From Pedobacter sp. SYSU D00535 (GTDB lineage: Bacteria > Bacteroidota > Bacteroidia > Sphingobacteriales > Sphingobacteriaceae): 49,803 nt of DNA. Of the stretch, positions 34,990 through 44,659 are shown piece by piece. The stretch's first letter is position 1. Every line of letters starts with the position of its first letter. The notes beneath the pieces were generated by a model. The model worked only from the letters and a program-made list of their open reading frames with translations, was not told the origin of the DNA and did no database searches. Made by a program: the position numbers and the translations under genes. The stretch is from positions 1 to 49,803 of the forward strand of contig NZ_JAFEWD010000018.1 of NCBI RefSeq assembly GCF_017355855.1, written 5' to 3'.

Positions 34990-35025
34990 AAAAAAACGCA
35001 GACAGCGTTCGAAACGCTGTCTGCG
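34990..35025 (-). terminator. Terminator after the second IPMS-type gene
   Basis: CGCAGACAGCGTT and AACGCTGTCTGCG form a perfect 13-bp stem with a CGA loop, and on the minus strand it is followed by seven T. It lies 7 bp after the synthase stop and should separate it from leuB. Confidence 0.92.
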
Positions 35026-35032
35026 CCATCTC

Positions 35033-36550
35033 CTAAATAATATTCAACATCTTTTGCGTCGCCTTGATCGCGCATACCGTCTGGTCTGAATCCAAGCCCC
35101 TGGTTTTAAAGGTCTTATTATCCTTTTCCCAGGTGATCACCGTTTCACAAAGCGCATCAGAGCTGCTGCCCGGTGCAATGCGAACCGTGTAGTCTACCAG
35201 CTTTGGCAGATGAAGTCCCTTTTTATAATAGACTTTCGTTAACGCCTTCATAAAAGCGTCGAACTGTCCGTCGCCTTGCGCGTGCTCCTCGTACACGCGG
35301 CTGTCAATACAAATAGCCAGCGTAGCGGAAGGGCGCAAACCCTTGGCATGGGTCAGTACATACGATTCGATCTTTACTTTTTCTTCGTACATACTGCTAT
35401 CCAGCACGTCAGAAATAATATAAGGAAGGTCCTCTTTTGTGACGATCTCCTTTTTATCACCCAGCTCAATGACGCGCTGGGTAACCTTTTTAATATCCTC
35501 ATCAGAAAGCTTTAAGCCGAGCTCCTGAAGGTTTTTCTCAATGTTTGCTTTGCCTGAGGTCTTCCCTAAAGCATACTTGCGTTTCCGCCCGAATCGCTCA
35601 GGAAGCAGATCATTGAAGTATAAATTCTTTTTATTGTCACCGTCCGCATGGATTCCTGCAGTTTGAGTGAACACATATTCGCCAACAATAGGCTTGTTTG
35701 CCGGAATCCGAACTCCCGAAAAAGTCTCCACCAGCTTGCTTACTTTGTAAATAGACTCTTCCTTGACGCTTATCTCCGCCTCAGGAAGAAAGTCGTTGAT
35801 GACGGCAATAACACTTGCCATCGGGGCGTTTCCGGCTCTTTCGCCCATTCCATTAACCGTCAGGTGCAGACCGTCAATTCCGGCTTTCACCGCCTCCAGC
35901 ACGTTGCCCGTAGCCAGGTCGTAGTCGTTGTGTGCGTGGAAATCAAAATGAATGGAAGGATATTTTTCTTTAAGGGCGGAAATAAAACCAAAGGCCTCAG
36001 AAGGAGTAAGCACCCCTAAAGTGTCCGGTAGCATGATCCGTTTCACAGCCTGCGTCGAAAGAAAATCAAGGTATTGCCATACATACTCGGGGGAGTTGCG
36101 CATACCGTTACTCCAGTCTTCCAGGTATACATTGGTTGCAATACCGTGGCTTTCTGCCAGTGCGATCGTTTTAGCAATATCCGAGAAATGTTGCTCTGGC
36201 GTTTTCTTGAGCTGGTGTGTCAGGTGGTTCAGTGATCCTTTGGTTAACAAGTTCTGCACCTTTACTCCGGCCTTCACCATCCAGTCAATAGAAACACCAT
36301 TATCCACAAAGGAGAGGATTTCGATGCGGTTGATATAGCCGTTTTCCAAAGCCCAGCTCGTGATTGCTTCTACCGCCTGAAATTCCCCCTGCGAAACTCT
36401 TGCAGAAGCCACTTCAACCCGATCTACCTTGAGCTCCTCAAGTAATAATTGTGTAATGGTAAGTTTTTCAGAAATAGAAAAAGACACCCCTGAAGTCTGC
36501 TCTCCATCACGCAGGGTGGTATCCATTATCTCGATTTTCCGTCTGTTCAT
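35033..36550 (-). CDS. Second 2-isopropylmalate/citramalate synthase-type enzyme
   Basis: 505 residues, HMG-CoA-lyase-like barrel. Seen: [16 protein letters not shown], the metal site HFDFHAHNDYDLA, HLTVNGMGERAGNAPM, and a C-terminal LeuA_dimer-type regulatory domain ending VRIAPGSSSDALCETVITW. It is clearly a paralog of leuA (38987-40498) but diverged: a segment LSFVDNGVSIDWM replaces the usual leuA region. In many organisms such paralogs are (R)-citramalate synthases that make 2-oxobutyrate from pyruvate and acetyl-CoA for isoleucine. Which of the two reactions it catalyses cannot be decided here. The upstream gap contains a pair of palindromes, and a strong terminator follows. Confidence 0.85.
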   Translation of the reverse strand: MNRRKIEIMDTTLRDGEQTSGVSFSISEKLTITQLLLEELKVDRVEVASARVSQGEFQAVEAITSWALENGYINRIEILSFVDNGVSIDWMVKAGVKVQNLLTKGSLNHLTHQLKKTPEQHFSDIAKTIALAESHGIATNVYLEDWSNGMRNSPEYVWQYLDFLSTQAVKRIMLPDTLGVLTPSEAFGFISALKEKYPSIHFDFHAHNDYDLATGNVLEAVKAGIDGLHLTVNGMGERAGNAPMASVIAVINDFLPEAEISVKEESIYKVSKLVETFSGVRIPANKPIVGEYVFTQTAGIHADGDNKKNLYFNDLLPERFGRKRKYALGKTSGKANIEKNLQELGLKLSDEDIKKVTQRVIELGDKKEIVTKEDLPYIISDVLDSSMYEEKVKIESYVLTHAKGLRPSATLAICIDSRVYEEHAQGDGQFDAFMKALTKVYYKKGLHLPKLVDYTVRIAPGSSSDALCETVITWEKDNKTFKTRGLDSDQTVCAIKATQKMLNII

Positions 36551-36601
36551 CTGGAGTGGTTACACGTTGGTTTTCCCCTTGCTGACGGGGCAAAATGAGT
36601 A

Positions 36602-36642
36602 CACCGGTGCGTGGAATTTCTCAACCCCTTGCACCGGTGCAA
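36602..36642. promoter_or_regulatory. Pair of CACCGGTG palindromes (possible operator)
   Basis: Two copies of CACCGGTG (36602-36609 and 36632-36639) have centres exactly 30 bp apart, about three helical turns, in the 107-bp gap between leuD and the second synthase. The right one is the core of a perfect 14-bp palindrome TTGCACCGGTGCAA (36629-36642). This fits a twin site for a dimeric regulator, or an mRNA structure. Confidence 0.45.
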
Positions 36643-36657
36643 ACTTATGAAATAATA

Positions 36658-37254
36658 TTAGAACGGACGCTGTGTTGCGAACTCCTGGATTTCTCCTTTG
36701 ATGTTTTGAAGATAGTCGATATCGTCAAAACCGTTCTGCATGTTGTCTTTTTTGTAAGAGTTGATGTCAAAGCTCTCTTTTTCGCCTGTAGCGAGAAGCG
36801 TAATTGTTTGCTCTGGCAAATTGATCTCCAACTCGGTATTTGGATCAGCGTAAACCGCGTCGAAGATCTTTTGCAAGAATTCAGGACTCACCTGTACCGG
36901 CAATACACCGATATTTAAACAGTTACCCTTAAAGATATCAGCGAAGAAGCTGGACACAACGGCACGGAATCCGTAGTCATAAACAGCCCATGCTGCGTGC
37001 TCACGTGATGAACCAGAACCGAAGTTTTTACCGCCCACCAGGATTTTACCTTTGTAGGTAGGGTCGTTCAATACGAAATCAGCTTTAGGGGTATTGTCGC
37101 TGTTATATCTCCAGTCGCGGAATAGGTTATCACCAAAACCTTCACGCTTCGTTGCTTTTAAGAAACGTGCAGGAATGATCTGGTCGGTATCTACGTTCTC
37201 GATAGGAAGTGGAACCGCAGTACTTGTTAGTATAGTAAATTTATCGTAAGCCAT
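36658..37254 (-). CDS. leuD: 3-Isopropylmalate dehydratase small subunit
   Basis: 198 residues. The family signature NVDTDQIIPARFLK and the swivelling-domain loop NFGSGSSREHAAWAVYDYGFRAV are present. Forms the isopropylmalate isomerase with LeuC, whose gene lies 174 bp upstream. Normal length. Confidence 0.95.
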   Translation of the reverse strand: MAYDKFTILTSTAVPLPIENVDTDQIIPARFLKATKREGFGDNLFRDWRYNSDNTPKADFVLNDPTYKGKILVGGKNFGSGSSREHAAWAVYDYGFRAVVSSFFADIFKGNCLNIGVLPVQVSPEFLQKIFDAVYADPNTELEINLPEQTITLLATGEKESFDINSYKKDNMQNGFDDIDYLQNIKGEIQEFATQRPF

Positions 37255-37275
37255 TTTTTTTAGAGGTTGAGAGCT

Positions 37276-37428
37276 GAAAGGTAAAAGGTACTTGTTTGAC
37301 GCCCTATTACAAGGCTCTTAAACGTTTACTTTAACTTTTACTTCCAGGTTTTAACAATTATAGGACCGGCGAAAGGCGAGATAAAGCGCTAACACCCTTT
37401 ACCTCTAACCTTTCCCCTTTTACCTTTC
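37276..37428. repeat. 13-bp inverted repeat spanning the leuC-leuD gap
   Basis: GAAAGGTAAAAGG (37276-37288) and CCTTTTACCTTTC (37416-37428) are perfect inverted copies near the two ends of the 174-bp gap, with further weaker complementarity around them (AGAGGTTGAGAG... against CCTCTAACC). Nothing else is seen in the gap. It may be a remnant of a small mobile element or a long-range mRNA stem. Confidence 0.45.
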
Positions 37429-38847
37429 CTATGCTAATTCTAAAGTTTCTTCTTCAATTAAAGTTCTCGGATCTGTTACAACACCTGTTACAGCAGCAGC
37501 AGCAGCCACCAAAGGGCTAGCCAGCATAGTTCTTGCACCAGGTCCCTGACGTCCTTCAAAGTTTCTGTTGGAAGTACTTACTGCATATTTACCTGCCGGA
37601 ACTTTGTCGTCATTCATCGCCAGACATGCAGAACAGCCAGGCTGACGAAGCTCAAATCCTGCTTCTGTTAAGATATCCAGGATACCTTCTTCTTTAATCT
37701 GCGCTTCAACGATATGAGATCCCGGTACCAACCATGCAACCACATTATCTGCTTTTTTACGGCCTTTTACTAGGGATGCAAAAGCTCTGAAGTCTTCGAT
37801 ACGACCATTTGTACAGCTTCCTACGAACACATAATCCACCGGTTTCCCGATCATTGCTTCACCTTCATGGAAGCCCATATAACCTAAGGATTTCTCGTAA
37901 GTCGCTTTTCCACCTTCAACCTCTTCAGCAGTTGGAATAGCCTTAGAGATGCCCATACCCATACCCGGGTTAGTTCCGTAAGTGATCATCGGCTCAATGC
38001 TGCTACCATCAAACGTGTATTCCATATCGAACACAGCATCAGCATCAGTCTTTAATGTTTTCCAGTATTCCATTGCTTTATCCCAAGCCTCGCCTTTCGG
38101 CGTGAACTCTCTGCCCGCAATGTAGTTGAAAGTAGTTTCATCAGGAGCGATCATACCACCGCGTGCACCCATTTCAATACTCAGGTTACACACCGTCATA
38201 CGACCTTCCATACTCATTTTCTCAAATACTTCACCTGCATACTCTACAAAGTAGCCAGTAGCACCAGAAGTAGTTAATTTAGAGATAATAAACAAGGCCA
38301 CGTCTTTGGGAGTAACACCTTTACCTAAAGAACCGGTAATATTGATTCTCATTTTCTTTGGCTTCGGCTGCATAATACACTGTGAAGTAAGAACCATTTC
38401 TACCTCAGAAGTACCAATACCGAATGCGATAGCACCAAAAGCACCATGAGTAGACGTGTGAGAGTCACCACAAACAATAGTAGCGCCTGGAAGGGTAATA
38501 CCGTTTTCAGGACCAACAACGTGTACGATACCGTTTTTCTGGTGACCTAATCCCCAGTGACGGATACCGAATTCGTTGGCATTCTCCTCCAGTTGTTTCA
38601 GTTGGTTAGCTGAAAGAGGATCTGCGACTGGTAAATGCTGGTTAATCGTTGGGGTGTTATGGTCGGCTGTAGCGAATGTACGCTCAGGATACAGAACACT
38701 TAATCCTCTGCTTTTCAATCCTAAAAAAGCTACCGGACTGGTAACCTCGTGGATCAAATGGCGATCAATAAAAAACACATCTGGGCCACCTTCAATTTTA
38801 CGTACCACATGCGAGTCCCACACTTTGTCAAATAAAGTCTTGCTCAT
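37429..38847 (-). CDS. leuC: 3-Isopropylmalate dehydratase large subunit
   Basis: 472 residues, aconitase family. Iron-sulfur ligands in [12 protein letters not shown] and [11 protein letters not shown]; substrate region [26 protein letters not shown]. With LeuD it isomerises 2- to 3-isopropylmalate. Located between leuA and leuD on the same strand. Confidence 0.96.
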   Translation of the reverse strand: MSKTLFDKVWDSHVVRKIEGGPDVFFIDRHLIHEVTSPVAFLGLKSRGLSVLYPERTFATADHNTPTINQHLPVADPLSANQLKQLEENANEFGIRHWGLGHQKNGIVHVVGPENGITLPGATIVCGDSHTSTHGAFGAIAFGIGTSEVEMVLTSQCIMQPKPKKMRINITGSLGKGVTPKDVALFIISKLTTSGATGYFVEYAGEVFEKMSMEGRMTVCNLSIEMGARGGMIAPDETTFNYIAGREFTPKGEAWDKAMEYWKTLKTDADAVFDMEYTFDGSSIEPMITYGTNPGMGMGISKAIPTAEEVEGGKATYEKSLGYMGFHEGEAMIGKPVDYVFVGSCTNGRIEDFRAFASLVKGRKKADNVVAWLVPGSHIVEAQIKEEGILDILTEAGFELRQPGCSACLAMNDDKVPAGKYAVSTSNRNFEGRQGPGARTMLASPLVAAAAAVTGVVTDPRTLIEEETLELA

Positions 38848-38914
38848 TTTACTTTTAATTTACTATTGTCTTTAAACGTTCCCTTTTTACTTCGGGTACT
38901 CTAACTATGTCATT

Positions 38915-38933
38915 TTGAAGCAATTTGCTTCAA
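38915..38933. repeat. Palindrome in the leuA-leuC gap
   Basis: TTGAAGCA, ATT, TGCTTCAA is a perfect 8-bp hairpin or operator-like palindrome, 68 bp before the leuC ATG on the minus strand. Next to it, TAGTATACTA (38935-38944) is also palindromic. The same 139-bp gap holds a broken copy (about 38954-38976) of the terminator sequence found at 34990-35025. Confidence 0.4.
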
Positions 38934-38986
38934 GTAGTATACTATTTTGGCTAACGCAGACAGCGTTCTAAACGCGACGGACCAAA

Positions 38987-40498
38987 CTACACAAACTTAT
39001 TCAGCGCATCCAGGTACGCATTGGCCGAAGCCCTTACGATATCGGTACTGAACCCGTAGCCCATGTACGATTTATCTTCAAACATCACCCGCATATCCAC
39101 CTTGCTCACATCGTCGCTACCCCCGTGGATCGAATGAATATTGAATTCCTTAATTTCGATATCTTTCTTCAGAATACTGAGGATCGCATTGATAGTTGCG
39201 CTCACCGGACCGTTACCTTTTGCCTTCGCCGTATAATCTTCGCCATTGTAGTGAAGACTGATCTCTGCTTCCGGTTGCTCCTGATCTCCGGTTGTCACTT
39301 TGATAGAGTTGATGCTGATGCCGTTTTTGTAATTCGTTTCGTCAGCACCCATCAATTTCAAAAGATCGTCATCCTTTACCTCTTTTTTCTCGTCTGCCAG
39401 CTCCAGGAACTTCTGATAGGTGTGGTCGAGGTCGATCTTTTCAATGGTATATCCCAAACGCTCCAGGTGGTGCTTCAATGCGGCCCGACCGCTACGAGCT
39501 GTTAATACGATATCCGCTGAATCAATACCTACATCCTCCGGGTTGATGATCTCGTAGTTCTCCCGGTGTTTCAGGAATCCATCCTGGTGAATACCGGAGC
39601 TATGAGCAAATGCATTTTTACCTACAATCGCTTTATTTGGTTGAACAGGCATGCGCATCATCCGGCTCACCATTCCGCTCAAGTTGTAGATATGTTTGGT
39701 GTTGATGTTGATCATCTCATGATAACCCAAACCTTTGTGCGTATTCAGGATCATCACCACTTCTTCCAGCGACGTATTTCCCGCACGTTCCCCGATTCCG
39801 TTGATGGTACACTCTACCTGGCGGGCACCGTTTTGAAGACCGGCAATGCTGTTGGCAGTAGCTAAGCCTAAGTCGTTATGACAGTGAACAGAGATCACCG
39901 CCTGGTCGATATTTTTCACGTTCTCTTTCAGGAACTTGATTTTCTCCCCGTATTGCTCCGGTAGGCAGTAGCCATTTGTATCCGGGATATTTACTACCGT
40001 TGCACCTGCCGCAATCACCGCCTCGATCATTTGCGCTAAGAAAACATTGTCAGCACGACCTGCATCCTCAGCGTAGAACTCGATGTCCTCCACAAAAGAC
40101 TTCGCATACTTTACCGCTTCTACGGCACGCTCAAGAATCTTTTCGCGGGTACTGTTAAACTTGTATTGGATGTGCATGTCGGATGAACCGATTCCCGTAT
40201 GGATACGCGGGCGTTTTGCATGCTTTAGCGCTTCTGCTGCACAATCGATATCTCCTTTATTTGCACGCGTTAAGGCACAAATAATTGGCTCACGAATAGC
40301 CTTGGATAATTCAACCACACTTTGAAAATCGCCGGGACTAGAGATGGGGAATCCAGCTTCAATGATGTCTACTCCCAGTTTTTCCAGTGCCTCAGCAATG
40401 ATGATCTTTTCAGGAGTTGTTAATTGAGAACCAGGTACCTGCTCGCCGTCACGCAGCGTAGTATCAAAAATATAAATACGGTTTGGATCGTGTAACAT
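38987..40498 (-). CDS. leuA: 2-Isopropylmalate synthase
   Basis: 503 residues: [16 protein letters not shown], metal-binding [32 protein letters not shown] and a C-terminal regulatory (LeuA_dimer) domain ending in the region [14 protein letters not shown]. Condenses 2-oxoisovalerate with acetyl-CoA as the first leucine step; normally inhibited by leucine through the C-terminal domain. Matches the long, regulated LeuA type. It stands upstream of leuC in the transcription order. Confidence 0.93.
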   Translation of the reverse strand: MLHDPNRIYIFDTTLRDGEQVPGSQLTTPEKIIIAEALEKLGVDIIEAGFPISSPGDFQSVVELSKAIREPIICALTRANKGDIDCAAEALKHAKRPRIHTGIGSSDMHIQYKFNSTREKILERAVEAVKYAKSFVEDIEFYAEDAGRADNVFLAQMIEAVIAAGATVVNIPDTNGYCLPEQYGEKIKFLKENVKNIDQAVISVHCHNDLGLATANSIAGLQNGARQVECTINGIGERAGNTSLEEVVMILNTHKGLGYHEMININTKHIYNLSGMVSRMMRMPVQPNKAIVGKNAFAHSSGIHQDGFLKHRENYEIINPEDVGIDSADIVLTARSGRAALKHHLERLGYTIEKIDLDHTYQKFLELADEKKEVKDDDLLKLMGADETNYKNGISINSIKVTTGDQEQPEAEISLHYNGEDYTAKAKGNGPVSATINAILSILKKDIEIKEFNIHSIHGGSDDVSKVDMRVMFEDKSYMGYGFSTDIVRASANAYLDALNKFV

Positions 40499-40594
40499 CG
40501 TTTTTGGTTGTTGATTTAGTGTGGGGATGCTTATTCGTTTTTATTTCCTGTTTCTTGAATACCATCCCCGGGTATTAAAACAGCTTCTGTTTTT

Positions 40595-42061
40595 TTATGC
40601 TAAGCAGCTTTCTGCAAGAGTTTCGATGGCTACTACTTCGCCCTCGTTCAACTCAATCCGTTTCTCCAGGCAGGAGGGGAGTGCCGATGCAAAATGGCCC
40701 ACATAAATAATGGTCATGCCATTCACACTTAACTCGTCCACCAGCTGGTTAAAGTAGGCCGTTTGCTGCTGGTCCAATCCCTGACAGGGTTCATCCAGAA
40801 TTAACAGTTCCGGATTTTTGATAATCGTTCTTGCCAGTAGCACCAACCGCTGTTTTCCAAGAGGAAGGGCGCTTAACAAGTCGTTTTTATGTTCTGTCAG
40901 TTCAAAGAACTCAATCAATTCATCAACCTTGGCACTTTTTGAAAAAGGTAATTGCCTGTACAAACCCACCGAATCATAAAAGCCCGAAGCAATACTTTGC
41001 CAAACCGTTGATGTCGCATCAAAATACCAGTGAAACTCCGGGGAGATAATCCCTGTATGTTGCTTGATATCCCAGATGCTTTCGCCACTGCCTCTCTTGT
41101 TGCCGAACAAGTAAAAATTGTTGGCGTACGACTGCGGGTGGTCTCCATTTATTAAACTTAACAGGGTCGACTTTCCGGATCCGTTTGGTCCCTGTAAAAG
41201 CCATTTCTCACCTGCTCTAACTTCCCAGTTTATATTTTTTAGAACCTGTTTATCTCCGTATCGGATGCTGACGTCGATCATTCTAAGGATCTCATCAGAG
41301 GTATAACCAGGCCGTACCTGCAAAAAGTCAGGTAAGTCCTTCGATTGTCTCTGGTAAGATACCGAAATCTCGTCCTGCGAATCCAATCGTTTCAATTGCC
41401 CGTTTTCAATTTCTGCGTAGCAATTGATGCTTGCGGGTAACTCTTTGTCGTTGCAGATCAGGATCAGTTGAACTCCCGCTGCAACGGCTTCATCCAACAA
41501 GCCATTTAGCTTCCGCCGGGATAAAGCATCCAAACCCGTATAGGGCTGGTCTATGATAAGCAACTGAGGCTTCAACCATAGCGCTTTCACCAGCTGTAAT
41601 TTCTTATGCTCGCCGCTTGATAGTTCCAGCAGTTGCGAGTTTTTGAGTGCCGAAAAGTTCAAAGCTTCCATCAGCTTTTCTGCTTCTTCGAACTCTAGAT
41701 TTTTATCCTTCCCGTAATGCTGTAGTTCAGCTTTTACGGTAACTGTTTCATTTGCCTGCAGGCTGGTGTATCGTTGTTGATAATAGAAGTTGGATAAACC
41801 TTCTATATTTTTAAAGCGGTACCAGCTTTCTACAAACAGGACTTCCGCAGGTAATCTGCTCTTTTTGTTAAAGTCGATCTTAAGCTCTCCGGCAGCCGAC
41901 TGCATTTCTGCAATAATTTTCGCAAGAGAAGTTTTTCCGCTTCCGCTTGCTCCTCCAAGTAACCAGTTCTCACCGTGCTGAATAGTCCAACCCAAATTGT
42001 TCAATACCTGCTTTTGCTGGTATCTTAAATTTAAGCCTGTTATTCTCACCAATGGTTCCAT
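40595..42061 (-). CDS. Twin-ABC ATPase (ModF-like)
   Basis: 488 residues with two ABC domains in one chain and no membrane helix. Domain 1: Walker A GGASGSGKTSL, signature LELSSGEHKKLQL, Walker B LLIIDQPYTGLD. Domain 2: Walker A GPNGSGKSTLL, signature-like SALPLGKQRLVLLA, Walker B LLILDEPCQGLD. Domain 2's signature is degenerate (LPLGKQ for LSGGQ), so one composite site may not hydrolyse ATP. This resembles ModF/PhrA-type soluble proteins. It lies between ilvC and leuA on the same strand; its function in a branched-chain locus is unknown. Confidence 0.82.
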   Translation of the reverse strand: MEPLVRITGLNLRYQQKQVLNNLGWTIQHGENWLLGGASGSGKTSLAKIIAEMQSAAGELKIDFNKKSRLPAEVLFVESWYRFKNIEGLSNFYYQQRYTSLQANETVTVKAELQHYGKDKNLEFEEAEKLMEALNFSALKNSQLLELSSGEHKKLQLVKALWLKPQLLIIDQPYTGLDALSRRKLNGLLDEAVAAGVQLILICNDKELPASINCYAEIENGQLKRLDSQDEISVSYQRQSKDLPDFLQVRPGYTSDEILRMIDVSIRYGDKQVLKNINWEVRAGEKWLLQGPNGSGKSTLLSLINGDHPQSYANNFYLFGNKRGSGESIWDIKQHTGIISPEFHWYFDATSTVWQSIASGFYDSVGLYRQLPFSKSAKVDELIEFFELTEHKNDLLSALPLGKQRLVLLARTIIKNPELLILDEPCQGLDQQQTAYFNQLVDELSVNGMTIIYVGHFASALPSCLEKRIELNEGEVVAIETLAESCLA

Positions 42062-42098
42062 TTGTTGAAGGACTCTTTCTTTGTCAGTTTGACTCTTT

Positions 42099-42164
42099 TG
42101 TCATTTCGACGATAGGAGAAATCTTTGCGTAATGCTTTAGATCTCTCCTAAGGTCGGGATGACA
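42099..42164. repeat. 66-bp hairpin element (MITE/REP-like)
   Basis: Left arm 42099-42124 and right arm 42139-42164 are 26-bp near-perfect inverted copies: TGTCATTTCGAC with GTCGGGATGACA at the ends, TAGGAGAAATCT with AGATCTCTCCTA inside. Most mismatches are T-G pairs or adjacent changes. The loop is 14 nt. It fills the gap between ilvC and the twin-ABC gene. It looks like a dispersed, non-coding palindromic repeat. Confidence 0.7.
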
Positions 42165-42235
42165 AGCAGCCCAGGAACGAGCTGCTATTGTATAGTTAAT
42201 TTTATGCTGTGGTTGTTGTGTTCACCAACTACAAA

Positions 42236-43717
42236 TTATGCGGTTTTAATCGCTTTCATTGCAGTCATCGCTTTACGCAATTTAGTACCCACAATTTCAA
42301 CAGGGTGATTACGTAAAACTTCGTTGATAGCAACCAATTGCTGATTGTCTACTGAACCATCTTTACCTTCGTTGTAGTTTTTACCCACTACGTCAGTGTC
42401 AATTTTCTTCATGAAGTCAGCAAGCAAAGGCTTACAAGCCTGATCGAACAGATAACAGCCATACTCAGCAGTATCAGAAATTACGCGATTCATTTCGAAC
42501 AGCTTCTTACGAGCGATGGTGTTCGCGATAAGTGGAGTCTCGTGTAACGACTCGTAGTAAGCAGACTCAGGTTTGATACCTGCTTCAACCATCGTTTCGA
42601 AAGCCAATTCAACCCCAGCTCTTACGAAAGCAACCATCAGTAAGTAGTTATCGAAGTACTCTTGCTCACCGATCTTCACATCACCGGCAGGAGTTTTCTC
42701 GAAAGCAGTTTCACCTGTTTCAGCTCTCCATTTCAATAGGTTTGCATCACCGTTAGCCCAGTCTTCCATCATGGTACGGCTAAATTCTCCGCTCATGATA
42801 TCATCCTGATGTTTTTGGAACAACGGACGCATGATGTCTTTCAGTTCTTCAGAAAGTTCGAAAGCTTTTACTTTAGCAACATTGCTTAAGCGATCCATCA
42901 TTCCGGATACACCACCATGTTTCAACGCTTCAGTGATTACTTCCACACCATATTGAACCAGTTTAGAAGCGTAACCAGCGTCGATACCTTTTTCAACCAT
43001 TTTGTCGAAAGAAAGGATAGAACCTGTTTGCAGCAATCCACAAAGGATAGTTTGCTCGCCCATCAGGTCAGATTTTACTTCCGCAACGAAAGATGATAAA
43101 AGAACACCAGCACGGTGACCACCAGTGCCTACGCAGTAAGCTTTCGCCCACGCTAAACCTTTTCCTTCAGGATCATTTTCAGGGTGAACTGCAATCAGGG
43201 TAGGTACACCAAATCCTCTTACATACTCAGAACGAACCTCAGAACCTGGTGATTTAGGTGCCACCATGATTACTGTGATGTCCTTACGGATCTGCATGCC
43301 TTCTTCTACAATATTGAAACCATGAGAGTAAGATAAAGTAGCTCCCTGTTTCATCAATGGCATTACAGCGTTAATTACTGCAGTGTGTTGCTTGTCAGGA
43401 GTCAGGTTAATTACCAGGTCAGCCGTTGGAAGTAGTTCTTCGTAAGTACCAACATTGAAGTTGTTGCTTGTAGCGTTTTTCCACGAATCCCTTTTCTGCT
43501 CGATAGCCTCCTTACGCAATGCATAACTAACATCTAAACCACTATCTCTTAGGTTTAAACCCTGATTTAATCCTTGAGCTCCGCAACCTACGATCACAAT
43601 TTTCTTTCCTTTAAGTGCGTTCACACCATCAGAAAATTCAGAATTGTCCATGAATTCGCATACACCCAGCTGGTTTAGTTGTTCCCTAAGGGGTAGTGTA
43701 TTAAAATAATTTGCCAT
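42236..43717 (-). CDS. ilvC: Ketol-acid reductoisomerase (class II, long form)
   Basis: 493 residues, the long class like E. coli IlvC (duplicated C-terminal knotted domain). NADPH-binding [63 protein letters not shown] with the Mg-binding catalytic region; C-terminal [18 protein letters not shown]. Converts acetolactate and acetohydroxybutyrate to the dihydroxy acids. Located 266 bp after ilvN. Confidence 0.96.
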   Translation of the reverse strand: MANYFNTLPLREQLNQLGVCEFMDNSEFSDGVNALKGKKIVIVGCGAQGLNQGLNLRDSGLDVSYALRKEAIEQKRDSWKNATSNNFNVGTYEELLPTADLVINLTPDKQHTAVINAVMPLMKQGATLSYSHGFNIVEEGMQIRKDITVIMVAPKSPGSEVRSEYVRGFGVPTLIAVHPENDPEGKGLAWAKAYCVGTGGHRAGVLLSSFVAEVKSDLMGEQTILCGLLQTGSILSFDKMVEKGIDAGYASKLVQYGVEVITEALKHGGVSGMMDRLSNVAKVKAFELSEELKDIMRPLFQKHQDDIMSGEFSRTMMEDWANGDANLLKWRAETGETAFEKTPAGDVKIGEQEYFDNYLLMVAFVRAGVELAFETMVEAGIKPESAYYESLHETPLIANTIARKKLFEMNRVISDTAEYGCYLFDQACKPLLADFMKKIDTDVVGKNYNEGKDGSVDNQQLVAINEVLRNHPVEIVGTKLRKAMTAMKAIKTA

Positions 43718-43880
43718 TTTTTATTGCTTGATTTCTATTTGATTTTTACGTTAATGTTCCTTTTCAGCAGGCTAAATAAGCCCCTCCTTTAAAGCGGCGC
43801 TAATTTAGTGCAAATATTTAAATAAGAGGTCATCAGGTCGGGCCTTTCACCTTCTGGCCGTTACCTTCGGCCCGGGCTAT

Positions 43881-43925
43881 CCGCTCATACTGCTCAGGGC
43901 CTTAGCCACAGGGCCGGTATCCGCT
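43881..43925 (+). repeat. REP-like 45-bp element, copy B
   Basis: Same 45-bp frame as copy A (34901-34945): starts CCGCTCATAC, centre GGCCTTAG, ends GGGCCGGTATCCGCT, followed by TCTATCCCTAACGGG. GC-rich flanks from about 43845 to 43970 (CGGCCCGGGC, AGGGCCG) suggest a longer element. It occupies most of the ilvN-ilvC gap, in which no gene is seen. Confidence 0.6.
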
Positions 43926-43983
43926 TCTATCCCTAACGGGCGTATCTAGGGCCGTTTCTACCCTTTCAAGGCCCTTGAACAAC

Positions 43984-44595
43984 CTACATGGTGAACACTT
44001 TGTCCCTTTTGTCCAGGTACTCATTCTCACCCGGCTCATGCCCCGGCTCCATGCTTTCAAACTCACGAAGCTTTCTGTTGAAGCCTTCGCTGTGCTTGAT
44101 GATCGCTACTCGGGCACTCCTCACAAACTCGATCAGTCCGAAGGGCTGCAGCTTTAATATCAACGCATCTGTTTCTTCCCGGTGGCCTGTGGTCTCGAAC
44201 ACGGTGTAGTCGTGTCTGATTACTACCACCCGAGCACCATTTTCACGAAGAAGACGCTCTACTAGGGCTTTTTCGGCAATCTGATCAGTAGGAACCTTGT
44301 ACAAAGCCATCTCCTGCCAGATCACGTCCTCATTGGTATTGTAGTACACTTTTAGAACTTCCACCTGCTTCTCAATCTGGCGGCACACTTTTCTTACCAC
44401 TCCTTCAGATTCGGTGATCACTATGTTGAAGCGGTGAATACTCTCGATCTCAGAAGGAGAGGTGTTCAAACTTTCAATATTGATCTTTCTTCTGCTGAAG
44501 ATAATGGCAATACGGGTAAGTAACCCGATCTGGTTTTCGGTATAAACCGTGATGTTATATTCCTGCTTCTCAGGATTTAAAATGTGATCTGTCAT
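43984..44595 (-). CDS. ilvN: Acetolactate synthase small (regulatory) subunit
   Basis: 203 residues with an N-terminal ACT domain (ITVYTENQIGLLTRIAIIFSRRKINIESLNTSPSE) and a C-terminal ALS_ss domain. Raises activity and gives valine feedback to the large subunit, whose gene is 64 bp upstream. Some 30-40 residues longer than the short enteric forms, as in other Bacteroidota. Confidence 0.93.
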   Translation of the reverse strand: MTDHILNPEKQEYNITVYTENQIGLLTRIAIIFSRRKINIESLNTSPSEIESIHRFNIVITESEGVVRKVCRQIEKQVEVLKVYYNTNEDVIWQEMALYKVPTDQIAEKALVERLLRENGARVVVIRHDYTVFETTGHREETDALILKLQPFGLIEFVRSARVAIIKHSEGFNRKLREFESMEPGHEPGENEYLDKRDKVFTM

Positions 44596-44659
44596 GATGA
44601 TTTTTTTAAGAAGCTGCCTGGTAGCTTTCGGCTTACCCTTTCAGCTATATCCTTTAACC

